Shown: positions 34,399 through 51,135 of the stretch, one piece after another
Layout: each line of letters begins with the position of its first letter
How positions within the stretch are numbered: position 1 is the stretch's first letter
Source of the DNA: Podaxis mareebaensis
Taxonomy: Eukaryota; Basidiomycota; Agaricomycetes; Agaricales; Agaricaceae
DNA length: 64,000 bases
Direction of reading: 5' to 3'
Assembly (NCBI GenBank): GCA_018524725.1
Contig: JAEUWP010000330.1
Coordinates: forward strand, 62,001-126,000
Translations under genes and position numbers: made by a program
The notes under the pieces: generated by a model
Databases searched by the model: none
What the model was told of the DNA's origin: nothing
The model's input: the letters and a program-made list of their open reading frames with translations, nothing else

Positions 34399-36729
34399 AT
34401 GACTTCCACCAGTACTCTCTTTGGTCTGTCAGCCTTGATGCTGGCAGTCCTTCTCTACTTCCGAAAGCCGAAACAAACCCTGCCACTGCCGCCAGGGCCC
34501 AAGAAATGGCCTCTTATCGGAAATCTGTTGCAACTCCCCACGTCGTTCGAGTGGGAGACCTACGCGCACTGGAGTGAGGTGTACAGTACGTGCACTACAT
34601 GACTTGCTTTCTCGTATCGAAGGAATTGAACGTGGATCTCTTTGTAGAATCGGACATTCTCCACGTTGACGCTGCGGGCTCATCGATCATCATCGTCAAT
34701 TCCTGGAAGGCTGCATATGATCTATTTGAGAAAAAGTCAAGCCTCTATTCGAGCCGGTATGTCCACCTTCGTCTCTATGCAGTCCGCGTGAGATTCACAA
34801 GTGAATTGCTGCATGCGTCCAAAAGGGCCGAAAATCAAATGGTACTTCTGTAAGTGGAGATTATTCGTGAGAGTGCGATCCGACGGAGGAGGGTGACACA
34901 ATGTTACTGGTTTATTAATGGCGACGTTCTTATCACAGGTCTGGTTGGGACTGGCTTTTTGGGTTCATGCCGTATGGCGAAGCGTGGCTTGAACGACGGA
35001 AGTTGTTCCAAAAACACTTCCACCCTTTGGATAATGCGAGCCATCATCCGCGTGAACGCGAATACGTTCATCAGATGTTGCGTCGGCTTCTCGACACCCC
35101 GGAAGAATTCATGGACCATGTACGACAGTGCGTGTTACTTTCTTTTTGTTCTGTCGGATCTTCTGGTGTTGACGGTAATGCGACTTTTGTGTTTTCTTGA
35201 TTGTAGTATGATGGGTGCAATTACTATCTCCCTCGGGTATGGTATTGAGATCAAGCCCAAGAATGACCCCAATATCAAGGTCGCTGATGAAGCGGTCAAG
35301 GGATTAGCAGGAGCAGCTAATTTTAGCGCCTTCCTGGTCAACTCGATTCCTATGTTGAAATACGTTCCTTCGTGGATGCCTGGAGCGGCTTGGAAGAGGC
35401 AAGCGGAGATTTGGTATGACTGGACTATGAAGATGCGCAACGTCCCTTTCGAAAAGTCTCTCCAGCAACTGGTGAGTATAGGGAGTTCCGGTTCTATTTT
35501 GGGTGACTGAGTGGAGTCTAAGGCCGAAGGAACTGCGACGCCTTCGCTCGTGACAAACTGTGTTACGAGTCTAGACGAATCCCAGGACCGAGAACACCAG
35601 CTGACTGTGATCAAGGACGTAGCAGGCAACTTCTTTGTCGGTGAGTCGGTCGTTTTACTGCATCGTGTGCTTGTATTGCGATTCTTTCGGCAGTCCTATT
35701 AACAGCTCGATTTTCCAGGGGGTGCTGATACCACGGTCTCCGCTATCAATACATTCTTCTTGATGATGGTCTGCCATCCAGAGATCCAAGCGAAGGCACA
35801 GGAAGAACTCGACCGAGTGATTGGGAATGGCCAGCTTCCTGATTTCAGCGACGAAGCGGCATTGCCATATATCAGTGCACTAGTGAAAGAGACATTGAGG
35901 TATGTTGTCATTTTTACTTTGCGCTCGAATGTTTGGGCGTATGATCAGAATTCTGATTTGTGGATCCTCCTTACTTTTCACTGCCATGCACGTCATTTTA
36001 TCTATAGGTACCAGGCAATCACTCCATTCGGTGCGTTTCACTTTCTCCGTGTTTGGCATGAGATGTTGACCGTCTGACAGCGATACCCCACTACCTAAGC
36101 GAAGATGATGAATACAATGGATACCACCTGCCCGGCGGCTCCGTAGTACTTGGGAACGTTTGGTTCGTGAAAATCATGGGCATGAACGGAAGATGGCTTG
36201 TCCTAACATCCTCACTAAATAGGGCAGTTACACATGACAAAGCAGACTACCCAGAGCCCCTAGAATTCAAGCCAGAAAGGTTTCTCAAGGATGGAAAAAT
36301 AAACCCAGAGGTGCGGGAACCAACTGCGGCATTTGGATTTGGGCGGAGGTGCGTCCCGTTTTCTTGGCTTTGTCGGCTACGATCGGTGTCTGTGCCGCGT
36401 TGAATATAGAATTGAATGCCTGATGACGTCGTTTGCAGAATATGTCCGGGAAGACACATTGCTATATCTTCACTGTATCTGAGCATTGCTTCGATACTGT
36501 CGGTGTTCAGGATTGAGAAGGCGATTGATGATCATGGCAATGTCATTGAGCCATCCAAGGAGTACATCTCGGCCTTGATTCTGTGCGTCTTTTTTGCTGC
36601 TGTGGTCATGTCAAGGGTCTGTGGGACGCTAACGCTTGACGCGGTAGACATCCTACGCCGTTCAAGTGTAGCATCAAACCTCGGTCCAAGGGGGCAGAGG
36701 CGCTGATCAAATCTATTTCCGACTCGTGA
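34399..36729 (+). CDS. Cytochrome P450 monooxygenase
   Basis: Haem-thiolate monooxygenase of the ER membrane. Twelve exons (34399-34585, 34648-34756, 34826-34849, 34939-35127, 35207-35471, 35523-35640, 35719-35899, 36008-36030, 36081-36162, 36223-36348, 36439-36582, 36648-36729) give 509 aa. An N-terminal anchor (LFGLSALMLAVLLYF) is followed by LPLPPGPKKWPLIGN. Key parts: I-helix GGADTT, ExxR as ETLR, the PERF segment FKPERF, and the haem loop FGFGRRICPGRH with the Cys ligand. All invariant elements are intact, so an active enzyme is expected. Exons 3 and 8 have 24 and 23 nt. The style matches the large Agaricomycete group annotated as O-methylsterigmatocystin oxidoreductase-like; the substrate is unknown. 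No biosynthetic backbone gene lies nearby. Confidence 0.92.
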
Positions 36730-36963
36730 CGCAAGAGCTGCCCAAAGGAAAGCGAAAGGAAGAGCGCTGGGGGAGTTGGAAGTTGGATCTATACTAGTGC
36801 ATCGACTATTTAAATAGTGTCTAGGCCGTAGGAGGATGTGTTTGCGCGGCGGAGGAAATACATGTACATAATTGTTTTGTTCTGTATTGGCACGTGACCG
36901 TTCCTTGGCTACAGTCCAAGCTGACGACAGGGTTGTTTGCTTCCTGTTCAGTATCTCTTCACA

Positions 36964-37960
36964 ATGTTCTACAGAATTTCTCTCGCCGCCGCGAGACGCG
37001 TCGCACCATTTCCTACAGTCGCCCGCTCTCTTTTGACACGTCCGATTTCTTCCACTCCTACCCTCCCCTCTCCCGCAAAGTCTAGCGCGTCTACAACCAA
37101 ATCCAGCTCCAAGACTGCCACAAAGACTACCACAAAGTCAAAGGCAAAGGGGACAAAAGAGGCAAAGGATACCAAACCAAAGAAAACTAAGAAGGCGAAG
37201 ACAGGTACACGGCCATCACCTATTTCTCCAGTATGGCGAAGTTGACCATGATATGTTGTAGGGTTCACCAGGGAACAGCTGAAAGTCCCTCGGAGGCCCT
37301 CAGCAACTTCATATATGACTTTCGCGATTGAAGAACGTATGAATATGCCCAAAGCAACCGCTCTTGAAGAGAGCCAAGAGCAATCAAGGACTATTGCACA
37401 GAAATGGAAGACCCTAAGCGCCGAGGAGAAGAAGGTCAGCTTTCGTCCGTCTTCCTGCTCAACTTGTACTTTATACCTCGTAGGCGTACGAGGCCAAGGC
37501 TGCGGAACAAAACGAAAAACTCGCCAAGACTTGGAATGAATGGCTGACTAGCCTTGACAGCGCCGTTCTTCGCGAAATCAACGCGAGGAGGAGGGCGGCT
37601 GGCAAGCCCAGAATTCTTCGTCCCAGTGATAGTCCTAAGAAGCCTGTGTCTGCTTTCCTCCGGTATGTTGCCCTCTTCATGGCCTCGTATCTCCCCATTG
37701 ATAGGAATATCCCAGCTTCCTCAACGAGTACAAGCTCGAGAACCCGTCGCTTATCCCTCTAGAGGCTGCTAAGCAGGCCGGTGCCGCATGGCACGCATTA
37801 CCACAAGAGAAGAAGCAGGTACGTAATGCGTATCCGTCGCGTCTGTACATCGGGAAGGATTAACGGTGACCCCCAGGTATATTTAGACGCCTACGCAGCA
37901 GACAGAAAGGTCTTCGCGCTTGAGCAAGAGGCACATGCCAAGGCTCAGGAGTCTGTATAA
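36964..37960 (+). CDS. Two-box HMG protein, probably mitochondrial (ABF2/TFAM-like)
   Basis: Exons 36964-37204, 37262-37434, 37484-37662, 37716-37818 and 37877-37960 give 259 aa. The N-terminus (MFYRISLAAARRVAPFPTVA, then RSLL) is Arg-rich, amphipathic and free of acidic residues, a typical mitochondrial presequence. A Lys/Ser/Thr-rich linker follows (residues about 40-80). HMG box 1 is about residues 88-150 (RRPSATSYMTFAIEERM ... IAQKWKTLSAEEKKAYEAKA) and box 2 about 175-245 (PKKPVSAFLRFLNEYK ... AGAAWHALPQEKKQVYLDAY). Two HMG boxes after a targeting peptide is the layout of mtDNA-packaging proteins Abf2 and TFAM. A nuclear HMG role is less likely because of the presequence. Intron 3's acceptor was set by the FLRFLNEYK frame. 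Confidence 0.82.
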
Positions 37961-38053
37961 TCCTATGAATTGTGACACGGACCGCTCGAATGTAATGAGG
38001 CATAGTGTTCTGTCCTAGTCTAATTTATCTTCTGAATAAGCCGCTCTCCCGAG

Positions 38054-39332
38054 TTAATAACATGGGGCGTCTTTCAAGGCGTCAACGCTGTCAAGAATAG
38101 TCTTCTCGCACCATGCCCTCTTCTCCTTCAGCTCGTCTGCGTCACCCAAAGCTCGGATTTCGTACAGCACCAACAGCGCCAGGAATAGATCATACCATAT
38201 TCTCTTGGTATTCTGTCTGGGGAAGATCGTCAAGGCGCCACCGCCGCCGCCGATGTAACCTTCTGCCATGGCCTTGCTTGGGTTGGGAGGGATGAAAAAG
38301 CTCTCGAGGAGGGGATCTCCCCAAAGCGCATGTGGGGCCACAGGAAGGATCGCAGCAATCTCGAAGCGCCAGGGATCATCTGGATCTGAGGGTTTTGCAA
38401 TGAAGATGTCATCCTCCGAACCAGTCACCCACACTAGACTCGGCACCTCAACGTCATCAAAGAGGGAGAAACCGATAGCACGAGAGTGATACAATCTTAT
38501 CTTCTCGTATGGAATCTCAAAGTCAACTTTGATGTCCCCCTTTTCGAAATGGGATATCAATCCCTCGAGCAGAGATGTGAAGGTCTCTTGCCAGGAGTAT
38601 GAAGGGTCTGTGGGTTCCTTGAGCGAAGGAACACCAAACCAGTCGTTTTGCACGTTTGAATGTAGTTGCCCGAGGAGTTTACCCAACTCGAGATCGATGA
38701 AGGCACTGGCTTTTTCGGAGAACAATCCGAGTTTGCGGGCGTCGGCGATGGAGACTAGGTGGTCGGATGTGGTGTTTGTCGTGCCTGAGAGGAGGAAGTG
38801 GTATGGGATCAGGGAGAGGGAGGTATCGAGGATAGATTCTGCGAGGGGTATCTCCGTCTTGGAACGGATGAGGTTGAGAAGGGTATGGATTACTGGAAGG
38901 GAGTTAGGGTTGTATTCCGATGGAGAGGTTGTGGGTGCAGCGATGGTAAGGAAACATGCACAAGGGGTTTGGTGGCGCGGGGCCACCGTTGGATGACCAG
39001 AGGTATCATTGTCTACAGGGCTGGTTGTGGGCCCAGGTTTGATTAAGTTTATAATGTACGTCCTCGTGCTTGCCGTGAAGCTGTGTAAGGAATAGAACGG
39101 AAACCACGAGTCAGTCGGATTGCTGGATCTAGAGTTTGGTCGAAGCCGGAGGAATAACATACCTGTAGCCCTTGCTCCTGATGTCGGTGAACTTGGATAC
39201 CGTGCTCCGGTCATGTCCAGGCAGAAGTTTGTGCACGATCAATTGGGCTTGCTCGTGCGTGATTTCGAGTGTAGTGGGAAAGGGACATGGAGAAGGCGTG
39301 GAGGTATTCTTTGTTGCTGCCGACTCTGCCAT
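38054..39332 (-). CDS. Conserved protein, possibly kinase-like (APH fold)
   Basis: Exon 1 is 39332-39163 and exon 2 is 39080-38054 (minus), joined by an 82-nt GTATGT...ACACAG intron; 398 aa. After a Thr/Ser/Pro start comes ITHEQAQLIVHKLLPGHDRS and STVSKFTDIRSKGYRS. The rest contains PLAESILDTSLSLIPYHFLL, an amphipathic IDLELGKLLGQLHSNVQNDW segment, and EVPSLVWVTGSEDDIFIAKP and WRFEIAAILPVAPHALWGDP. The order (N-lobe-like part, an LGxLLGxLH helix, then a late W-G-DP segment) recalls aminoglycoside-phosphotransferase-like proteins of basidiomycetes. The usual HGD catalytic motif is not evident, so it may be inactive or of another family. The assignment is tentative; that it is a real gene is well supported by the long intact frame. 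Confidence 0.55.
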
Positions 39333-40589
39333 GCGTATAACTTAGCGTGCTGTGGAATCCCTGGATCGATATAAAACAATGGCAATGTTGTTGCCTGGTG
39401 TCATTAGGACGGATCGAAAGAGATCTGTTGGACAAGCCGCACCCACCAATACTTGAGAGAATAACTTTTTGGCACTGACTATGAGGTGGAGGTGGTTTCA
39501 GGGTCGGTCACTTCCGTAATCCCGAAAATAACTATTTACAGAAAAGGTTAGTTCGTTGATATGTTGCAAACCAAAGGTGGGTACTCGATGTAGTTGACGA
39601 GGGGCCGAAGATTTAACAGTAGAGCCAGATAGCATCACAACAGCACAACCGGTAGTTTCCTGACGTCCTTGTTCGCTTCAGTGGTCAGGAGGGAAGCCCC
39701 TGACAGCGACTTCTATTGTGGATAATTTGGACTCGGAACCCGCAATCAACTGAGTCGAGGACGGTTCCAGAATACTTGCAACTATCATTTATCAAACGCG
39801 CCGGCAATAAACAACACATCAACCCGTTCCTAAACCTTAACCGGCACGCCGACAAGGACAAAAAACCCAGTGCCCTAAAAACAATACAAAATTCATTTTC
39901 GATATTCGTCAAGGCAGCCATCATGCCACGAGACAAATGCTACTATAGACCCTACAGCAAGCGACCCTTCATTTATCGCAATTTCAACCAACAAAACCGG
40001 TGCCCACAAAACATGAGGTTCTCAAATTCCCACCATGACCCACCACAATATCAGACAAAAGTTCCCAGAAGAAGTGCTTTCGACGAAGTGGCGTTTGTAT
40101 TCTTGACCTAGGGGACTCAGCACCTCAGGAAGAAGTGTTGTACCCCGGCTACGGGCATCGTGGCGCACTCCCCTAAGACACGGCTGTAAATAGGGCGGCC
40201 AGGTTGTGAGATGGGCCCCCCGGCGTTTCAGCCCTTGGCAGATGGATCATTCCATCCATCGTTCAACTAGATCATTCGACGATCTTCTTGCACCAAAAAG
40301 GAATTCTTGACAGCAACTTGCTCGGATGGGGCAGTAAGCCCACAGGGGCCGCTCGTGAGTTGTATACTGGCATGGCAAGTCGGACCCAATGCGATCTCGG
40401 TGACAGGCCTCCTTGTGCGCGTGGAATCCATGAAGTAGGGGAATGCTGTGGGCTTTGTGAAGTAGCGGTAGAGGACAATAAACAATAAATAAACGCACAC
40501 CTACAATCTGAGAGAAATTGGGTATATAAAAGTGTGAGGGTGGCACGCCTGCTAGTTGTCCCCTCCTGTTGTACTGGCGGTGGCCTAGT
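39333..40589. other. Intergenic, no recognised gene
   Basis: About 1.25 kb. A 131-codon plus-strand open stretch at 39,716-40,111, rich in Asn, Gln and Arg, has no splice context and no family resemblance. The 60 bp before 40,590 contain TATATAAAA (40,522-40,530), a good TATA box for the next gene. Confidence 0.45.
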
Positions 40590-42434
40590 ATGAACGCTAC
40601 GTGCGCGATCGTTCACCCTCTCAAAGTTACCGCAGTCGCAAGGGAAACTCTACGACAAATGCCGGACTTGCTCACTGCGATCCCAATCTCGGGAGCATAT
40701 CGATGGGTAGTTGAATTGCTCGGGTTTTGGGTCAAGGTCAAGGCGTATCAATCCTTAAACCAAGGGCTCGACGTGGGTATCCCCCAGTGGTTGCGAGGAA
40801 TTTTGGAGAGGAAGGATATTAGAGTCAAGGTCAGCAGTACGGATGCCATCTATGGTATGTCAACCGTTTCAACACCTTGTGTCTTGGGAAAGTCTAATGA
40901 CATCGCATCCGTCTCTGCAGCGTGGATCACAGCCTGGATGACGAGCTCGCCTGAATGGAGTAGGCTCATTCTCTTTCACCATCACCAACCCATTGGTGTT
41001 AATCAGCGCGCACTTTCAGGGAACCAAACGGATTTCGAATTATCCTCAGACAAGTCCGGCAGGGGCCCACCAAACCTGATTGCCTACAGGTTCGATGGAA
41101 GAGTCCTCCCCGATGATAAACCCAAGGACTCGGAAGCCAACTATAATCCCTCATGCGGTGTTGAGTATGCGTTTCGGTTTAGGCATTGCAGGGTGACGAT
41201 CAAACGAGAAGAGGTTGGAAAGGGGTGAGCAAGCAATCTAGTCCTCGAGGGAATCCTTGACAGAGACGACATTTTACAGTTCCCCAGGTGACAAGACTGC
41301 TTACTACATCCGGTAAGCATTGTTTTCATCGGAAAAGTGTGTATGAGTCCGACTCGTCATTGTGTAGCATCGAGAAAGGTGATTGCCATATCCTGGACGA
41401 GTTCGTCGCGGCTGCGAAAGAAGCCTACTTAAAGCAGCTTGCCGGTGTGGTTTGTGTCTACCAAGCTGGATTGTCAGTATGGTTTCACGGCGTTGGCAAG
41501 GTGAAGTAAGCTGATCATCTATGCAGACACGATGGCGTGTGGACGTACCTCAAGTCGAACGAGAAACGGAATCTCGACACTGTCCATCTTGATGGCAACA
41601 AAAAGGAGCTGTTGTTGGAGGATGTTGAGAAATTCTTATCAGAAGGAGTGAAGAAGATTTACAAGGAAAGAGGGATTCCTTACCGTCGTGGTTACCTCCT
41701 GGTGAGCTGTGTCTCCCCTGCTGTCAACAAGCCGAAGCTCAGAATAGAAATCATCCATAGTATGGTCCACCCGGGACAGGAAAATCCACCATCGTTACGG
41801 CATTGGCTGGACACCTGGACCTAAAAGTCCACGTTTTGCAACTTTCCTTCACTGCGATAAGCGATCCCCAATTGAACATATTGATGGCTGCATTGCCACA
41901 AAGGTGCATTGTTCTCCTTGAAGATATCGACAAAACATTCTCCAAAGCAACAAGAACGGTACAAGGGCAGGAGTATGTCCACTTATTCATGACCACGAGG
42001 AGGAATAACTCATTTGTTGTAGTGAGACAGAAGGGGTTACACTTGGAGGACTTTTAAATGCGATGGATGGTTTGTGTGCCGTTGAGGGTCGTTTGTTGTT
42101 TGTGACGACGAACAACAAAGACGTCTTGGACGAGGCAGTCATCCGCCCAGGACGCCTCCACGTCCACATGGAGATTGGATACGCAACCAAAGACATGGCA
42201 AGGAAGTATTTCAGCAAATACTTTTCGGTTGGGACATCGGCGACTGCTGAGGAAGTCGAAATGTTATCCGAGCAGTTTTCCATGCAATTGCAGGACGGCT
42301 TTTCAATGGCCAAGTTGGAGGAGTATCTGTTGACACATGATTCGAGTCCCCAGGAGGCTGCCGCCCAATTTGCTGAATGGCAAGGGGAACAGATCAGAAA
42401 CCGAAACATACTTCACCAAGCAGAAAGTACCTGA
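40590..42434 (+). CDS. BCS1-type AAA ATPase
   Basis: AAA ATPase of the Bcs1 group; the founding member inserts the Rieske protein into mitochondrial complex III. Seven exons (40590-40854, 40921-41224, 41280-41312, 41368-41472, 41527-41701, 41761-41972, 42023-42434) give 501 aa. The Bcs1-specific middle region has RGYLLYGPPGTGKSTIVTAL (Walker A), QRCIVLLEDIDKTF (Walker B with the DID acidic pair), and sensor 1 FVTTNNKDVLDEAVIRPGR with the arginine-finger region. The ETEGVTLGGLLNAMDGL segment is restored only by splicing at 41972/42023. Unlike canonical Bcs1, no clear single N-terminal membrane helix is seen. Agaricomycetes carry many diverged Bcs1-like copies, so this is probably a paralogue and not the complex III chaperone. 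TATATAAAA lies 60 bp upstream. Confidence 0.85.
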
Positions 42435-42967
42435 CCTTCCTTTAGCACGTTAAGTGTATCGTTAGATTGCTCCCTGCCACGGTTTGGACTTATTATGATA
42501 ACAGAACATAGTGTATTGAATCATGTATTGGCTTCTTGTATCCATATGGATGAATATACCTCTCGAACCAAGTCCCGGGGTCGGCATTCCCTGAACTGAG
42601 TTTTCACCAAGCCAGTTGAGAGTTAAAGACTACAAGGAGATTAGAACTCGCCTTACGCCACCTTGTACCGGATTCATCACCGATTGTGGATTCCCGGCTC
42701 ATGTGATGAAATATGTCTACAGAGATTATAATAGCAATGACTCCGAATGAAGACATTGTTCTTGGACAAGGTATCAAGTCGGTAGCACACCGACAGGAGA
42801 AGGCCGAATCTCTATATGTCGCTTTTGCTGTGTTTCGGCGCATATATCGCAGTCCGCCGTAACATGACCCATGATATTCGTGGTGCTAGTAAAGGTGTAT
42901 GAATATGTGGTGTTTAATCTAAACTATATGTGTTCTTCTCCAGCTGACATATGCAAGTCAATAACAA
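42435..42967. other. Short intergenic region between convergent genes
   Basis: About 530 bp between the stops of the BCS1-like gene and TFB5. A 79-codon minus-strand frame at 42,604-42,843 has no support. Confidence 0.4.
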
Positions 42968-43275
42968 TTAGTAATGTGGTGGATAGCGACACACCTCAGC
43001 CTCCAACTCCCGTCGAACACGATACTCCTCATCAGCTTTAATGACTAGATGATGGTCGTCGAGATCCTCAATTATGAAGCTCTGCTTCTCGTTCATGACC
43101 AGCAGGATCTGCTTCACAGCGGGGTCACTACGTGATGCGTGTCAGTGGGACGCGCTAAAAACTCCACAAATGATATGCACCAGACCAGCAGGACACCTAT
43201 GGCATTATGTGAAACGTGGAGTGAGTTGATGATAGGGACCGAGTGAGGCGAGGACCGACCTTTGATTGCGCGCAT
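42968..43275 (-). CDS. TFB5: TFIIH subunit TFB5 (TTDA/GTF2H5)
   Basis: Smallest core TFIIH subunit; it binds Tfb2/p52 and is needed for nucleotide excision repair and transcription initiation. Minus-strand exons are 43275-43260 (16 nt), 43196-43181 (16 nt) and 43127-42968 (160 nt); 63 aa. The spliced protein starts MRAIKGVLLVCDPAVKQILL and continues with NEKQSFIIEDLDDHHLVI and ADEEYRVRRELEAE. The family pattern is (K)GVL(V/L)xCDPxxKQ(I/F)...(I/V)EDLDxxHL. The Cys and the CDP motif exist only after both 16-nt exons are spliced, because the donor in exon 2 splits the Cys codon. No long open frame marks this gene, so automatic calling is likely to miss it. Confidence 0.9.
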
Positions 43276-43585
43276 GATGGAGGTTAGGAAGAAGAATGGG
43301 CCGGGGTAGTAGGTAGTATCTGCCACCTTTCTCCGCAGCTTCCAAAAAGGTATGATCAGCCGAACGTTTGCAACTACCCCTCTCAGATTCCTAACCCGAA
43401 TGTCACTGCCGCTCAACACAACGGAGTCCTCGTACGTTCAGCACGCGGCCTGTTGCCGACCTAAATGTATCTGACAGCATCTCCAACCGCTTGCTCGATT
43501 TACATGTCCCGATCAATCTGGACTCCCCTGGTCCCCGTTATAATCATTCCGCATCCGCTCTCCCGTATCTGCAAAAAATTCTGCC

Positions 43586-44907
43586 ATGCCTGATAGCGGT
43601 CCTAGTGTAGCGACTGTTGTTGACCAGTCAAAGCCTCTCGCACAACCAGGTGAGTCTATCCCTCCTGTCTCTCTCCACAACTCCTAATGGCGTCATCAAT
43701 AGCGGCTTTGAGCTTGATCGAATCATCGAAGAGACTTGCTGCTTACACTGCAGTCGATCACCATGTAAAGCCTGAGCACAGAGTGAGTGTGTTCCTCAAA
43801 CATGTCCGACGGTCATTCACGGGCACTAGATCATCGGCATTGGTTCTGGTATGTCGACATATGGAAGAACAATACAGGATGATGCAACCGTGTTCCAGGT
43901 TCAACTGTTCCCTACGTTGTTGAAAGGATCGTGCAGCAAGGTGCAGAGGCGAACAAAAACCGCGTTTTCATCCCCACTGGTACGTGTTCATTAGTTCCGC
44001 TTTTCACAACGAGACTTATCAGAACCTAGGTTTCCAATCCAAGCAGTTGATCGTAGAAGCTGGCCTCGCCCTTGGTGATGTCGACGAATACCCTTCAATA
44101 GATGTGACCATCGATGGCGCTGATGAGTAAGTGCTTGGACCGTTTCTCGTCTCTTCATATTCTCATCTTGAACAGAGTCGATAAAAATCTTAATTGTATC
44201 AAGGGCGGTGGAGCATGCCACCTGCGTGAAAAGGTTCTCGCAGAGGCCGCCAGAACGTCTGTCAAATTAATTCTACTTCTGATTTTTCAAATCTCATTTT
44301 GCCGTATACAGCTTTATTGTTGTCGCTGATTTCCGTAAGAATTCCGAATACCTCGGTACCAACGTGTGTCTCGTTTGATTTCGACGTGAATGACTTGCTA
44401 ACGCTTTCTTTCAGTGGGCGCCTGGTGTTCCTGTTGAGGTTGTCCCTTTCGCGTATGCCAAAGTATTGCGACAACTGAGAGAGTCTTTGGGCTCTCCGAA
44501 TGCTGCGCTCCGCATGGCCGTGAAGAAAGGCAAGAGTTCTCAACTGATAAGTTTCTACCCAGGGTTGTGATCATATAATCCTTTAGCCGGACCTGTTGTC
44601 ACGGATAATGGCAACTTTGTCATTGATGCACCATTTGACAGGGAAAAGATGGAGGATTCCCCAAAGGTATTTCTATTCCCCAACGATGTCTGGATCCTCC
44701 TGACTGTCCAAAATAGATTCTGACGCAAATCAAACTCCTGACCGGTGTCGTAGAAGTTGGTCTATTCTGTGGGATGGCGAAGGCCGCGTACTTTGGAAAC
44801 CAGGTATGATCGGTTACAACAACATACATATTTCCGCTAAATCCAGTTAGGATGGAACTGTTACTATTCGACGGGAGGATGGAACTACAGAGCAAGTGAA
44901 TGCTTAA
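43586..44907 (+). CDS. RKI1: Ribose-5-phosphate isomerase A
   Basis: Interconverts ribulose-5-phosphate and ribose-5-phosphate in the non-oxidative pentose phosphate pathway (cytosol). Eleven exons (43586-43649, 43703-43782, 43830-43848, 43899-43979, 44030-44126, 44176-44256, 44312-44363, 44415-44529, 44587-44666, 44717-44803, 44851-44907) give 270 aa. Motifs in order: [38 protein letters not shown] with the catalytic Asp in DGADE, the GGACHLREK substrate loop, and [17 protein letters not shown]. Exon 3 has 19 nt. The intron after 44529 begins GCAAGA and not GT; the GC donor is required to give [16 protein letters not shown]. It lies 445 bp upstream of the AROM gene on the same strand. Confidence 0.93.
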
Positions 44908-45351
44908 TCAATATAGAATCATCCGCGAACATACCCCCAAGCAACCACGGCCGCGGTAAACCTTGAATCATATCGGCTATTGTAATTACTGTCCTAAGAA
45001 TAAATCCTTTTGAGCGAAAGCGTAAACTGGGTCCCCCTCTTGGCTTGTACTTCTCTCATTAGACGCTGGTAAGCAGTGGTCGGCCGGATTCAGTTACTCG
45101 TTGTATCACGCTTCGTTTCGGATAAGAGACGATACGCCTGTCCAACTGCTCTGTGCACGGGCGAGAGAGCTGATTTAGTGTGTTGATTTGGATCTTACAT
45201 CACAACGCCGGAGGCAGGTTCGGAGATGAGGAGGAGCAATATTCCCACGTGACTCGCGGATTCTAACCATCATCATGTCCGCTACAAAAGGGATGCAGGA
45301 GAAATCTTATACTCAAAAATCTCCCTCCCGACCCAATCTTTAATTCTTCCA

Positions 45352-50412
<5,061 letters not shown>

Positions 50413-50733
50413 TTTTAGTAGACTTTTTGGCATTACTAGAAGAATATTGTACGATCTAAACATTAGGTATATCATTTGTTTGTACAGATCCAATACCTGA
50501 GCGAGCGCAAGTTACTTCAGGAGGAAAGCGGGTACACTGATTTGGGTAGGTAATGGTTTTCAAATGTACGAAAGTGTGCGGTTGCATTTCTTGGATAGTG
50601 CCTCGGTGTATAACGGTTTGGATGTCCAAAGTACCACGGAAAGCTACGTCCCGTCTATTTCCCTTGTCGTTCCAATTTTGAGATAGGTGGTGGTCTGAAT
50701 TAGTTTCTCGGCAGTCTTGTGGTCAGGGAACGC

Positions 50734-51072
50734 TTAATCCTGTATGTCGACTTCGCGCGGAAAGAGCTTTCCTCCCTCCAACTCAGGAGTAACCTCCTTT
50801 CCTTCCATAATCTCAGATCCCAAAGGTTCAGTTTCAATAGCACTCCCGACCAAACACGTCCCGAGGGCTGAGCCTCTATGTACGTCAGATAGTTCCATGA
50901 ATCGCCTTTGTTCTTGAGGGATCGTTGCGCAATCAGAGCTGGACGGTATGTATTTACTGGAGGTTAGGGTTACCGATAAACTCGATAGATAGCCAAGGTC
51001 ATGTGTATGCGAGCCGGCATCTAGGCCGCTACCAGCCGCTTTTCTGAAACTCCGCAGGCTAACAGCGGTCAT
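50734..51072 (-). CDS. Hypothetical protein on a duplicated segment
   Basis: Open minus-strand frame of 112 codons from ATG at 51072. I recognise no family. Its C-terminal part (ALGTCLVGSAIETEPLGSEI and MEGKEVTPEL) has a near copy at 52,789-52,875 that reads ALRTCLIGSAIETEPFRSKV in the same strand. The two copies keep the same amino-acid frame, which argues that the frame was coding. It is divergent from the next gene (start 51136), with 63 bp between. The open frame continues upstream to 51252 and introns are possible, so the start is uncertain. Confidence 0.35.
   Translation of the reverse strand: MTAVSLRSFRKAAGSGLDAGSHTHDLGYLSSLSVTLTSSKYIPSSSDCATIPQEQRRFMELSDVHRGSALGTCLVGSAIETEPLGSEIMEGKEVTPELEGGKLFPREVDIQD
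50780..50866. repeat. Direct repeat, copy 1 (CpG-rich version)
   Basis: About 87 bp from AACTCAGGAGTAACCTCC to the CCGAG block, matching 52,789-52,875 at most positions. This copy reads ACACGTCCCGAG where the other reads ACATGTCCTGAG. Confidence 0.8.
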
Positions 51073-51135
51073 TGGGGTGGTTGCTGTACGATTTGGACGC
51101 GATTGTTGTTCCCAAGGTTCAGACCAGGTTTCGAG

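Noticed and set aside
34399..37960. A secondary-metabolite cluster around the P450
   Set aside because: No backbone synthase, methyltransferase or transporter lies nearby; its neighbours MED8 and the HMG protein are housekeeping genes.
39716..40111. A 131-codon open frame as a gene
   Set aside because: No recognisable family, no promoter or intron evidence, Asn/Gln/Arg-rich composition like random low-GC DNA.
40590..42434. Calling this the complex III chaperone Bcs1 itself
   Set aside because: A single N-terminal membrane helix with adjacent targeting region is not evident, and diverged Bcs1-like paralogues are common in mushrooms.
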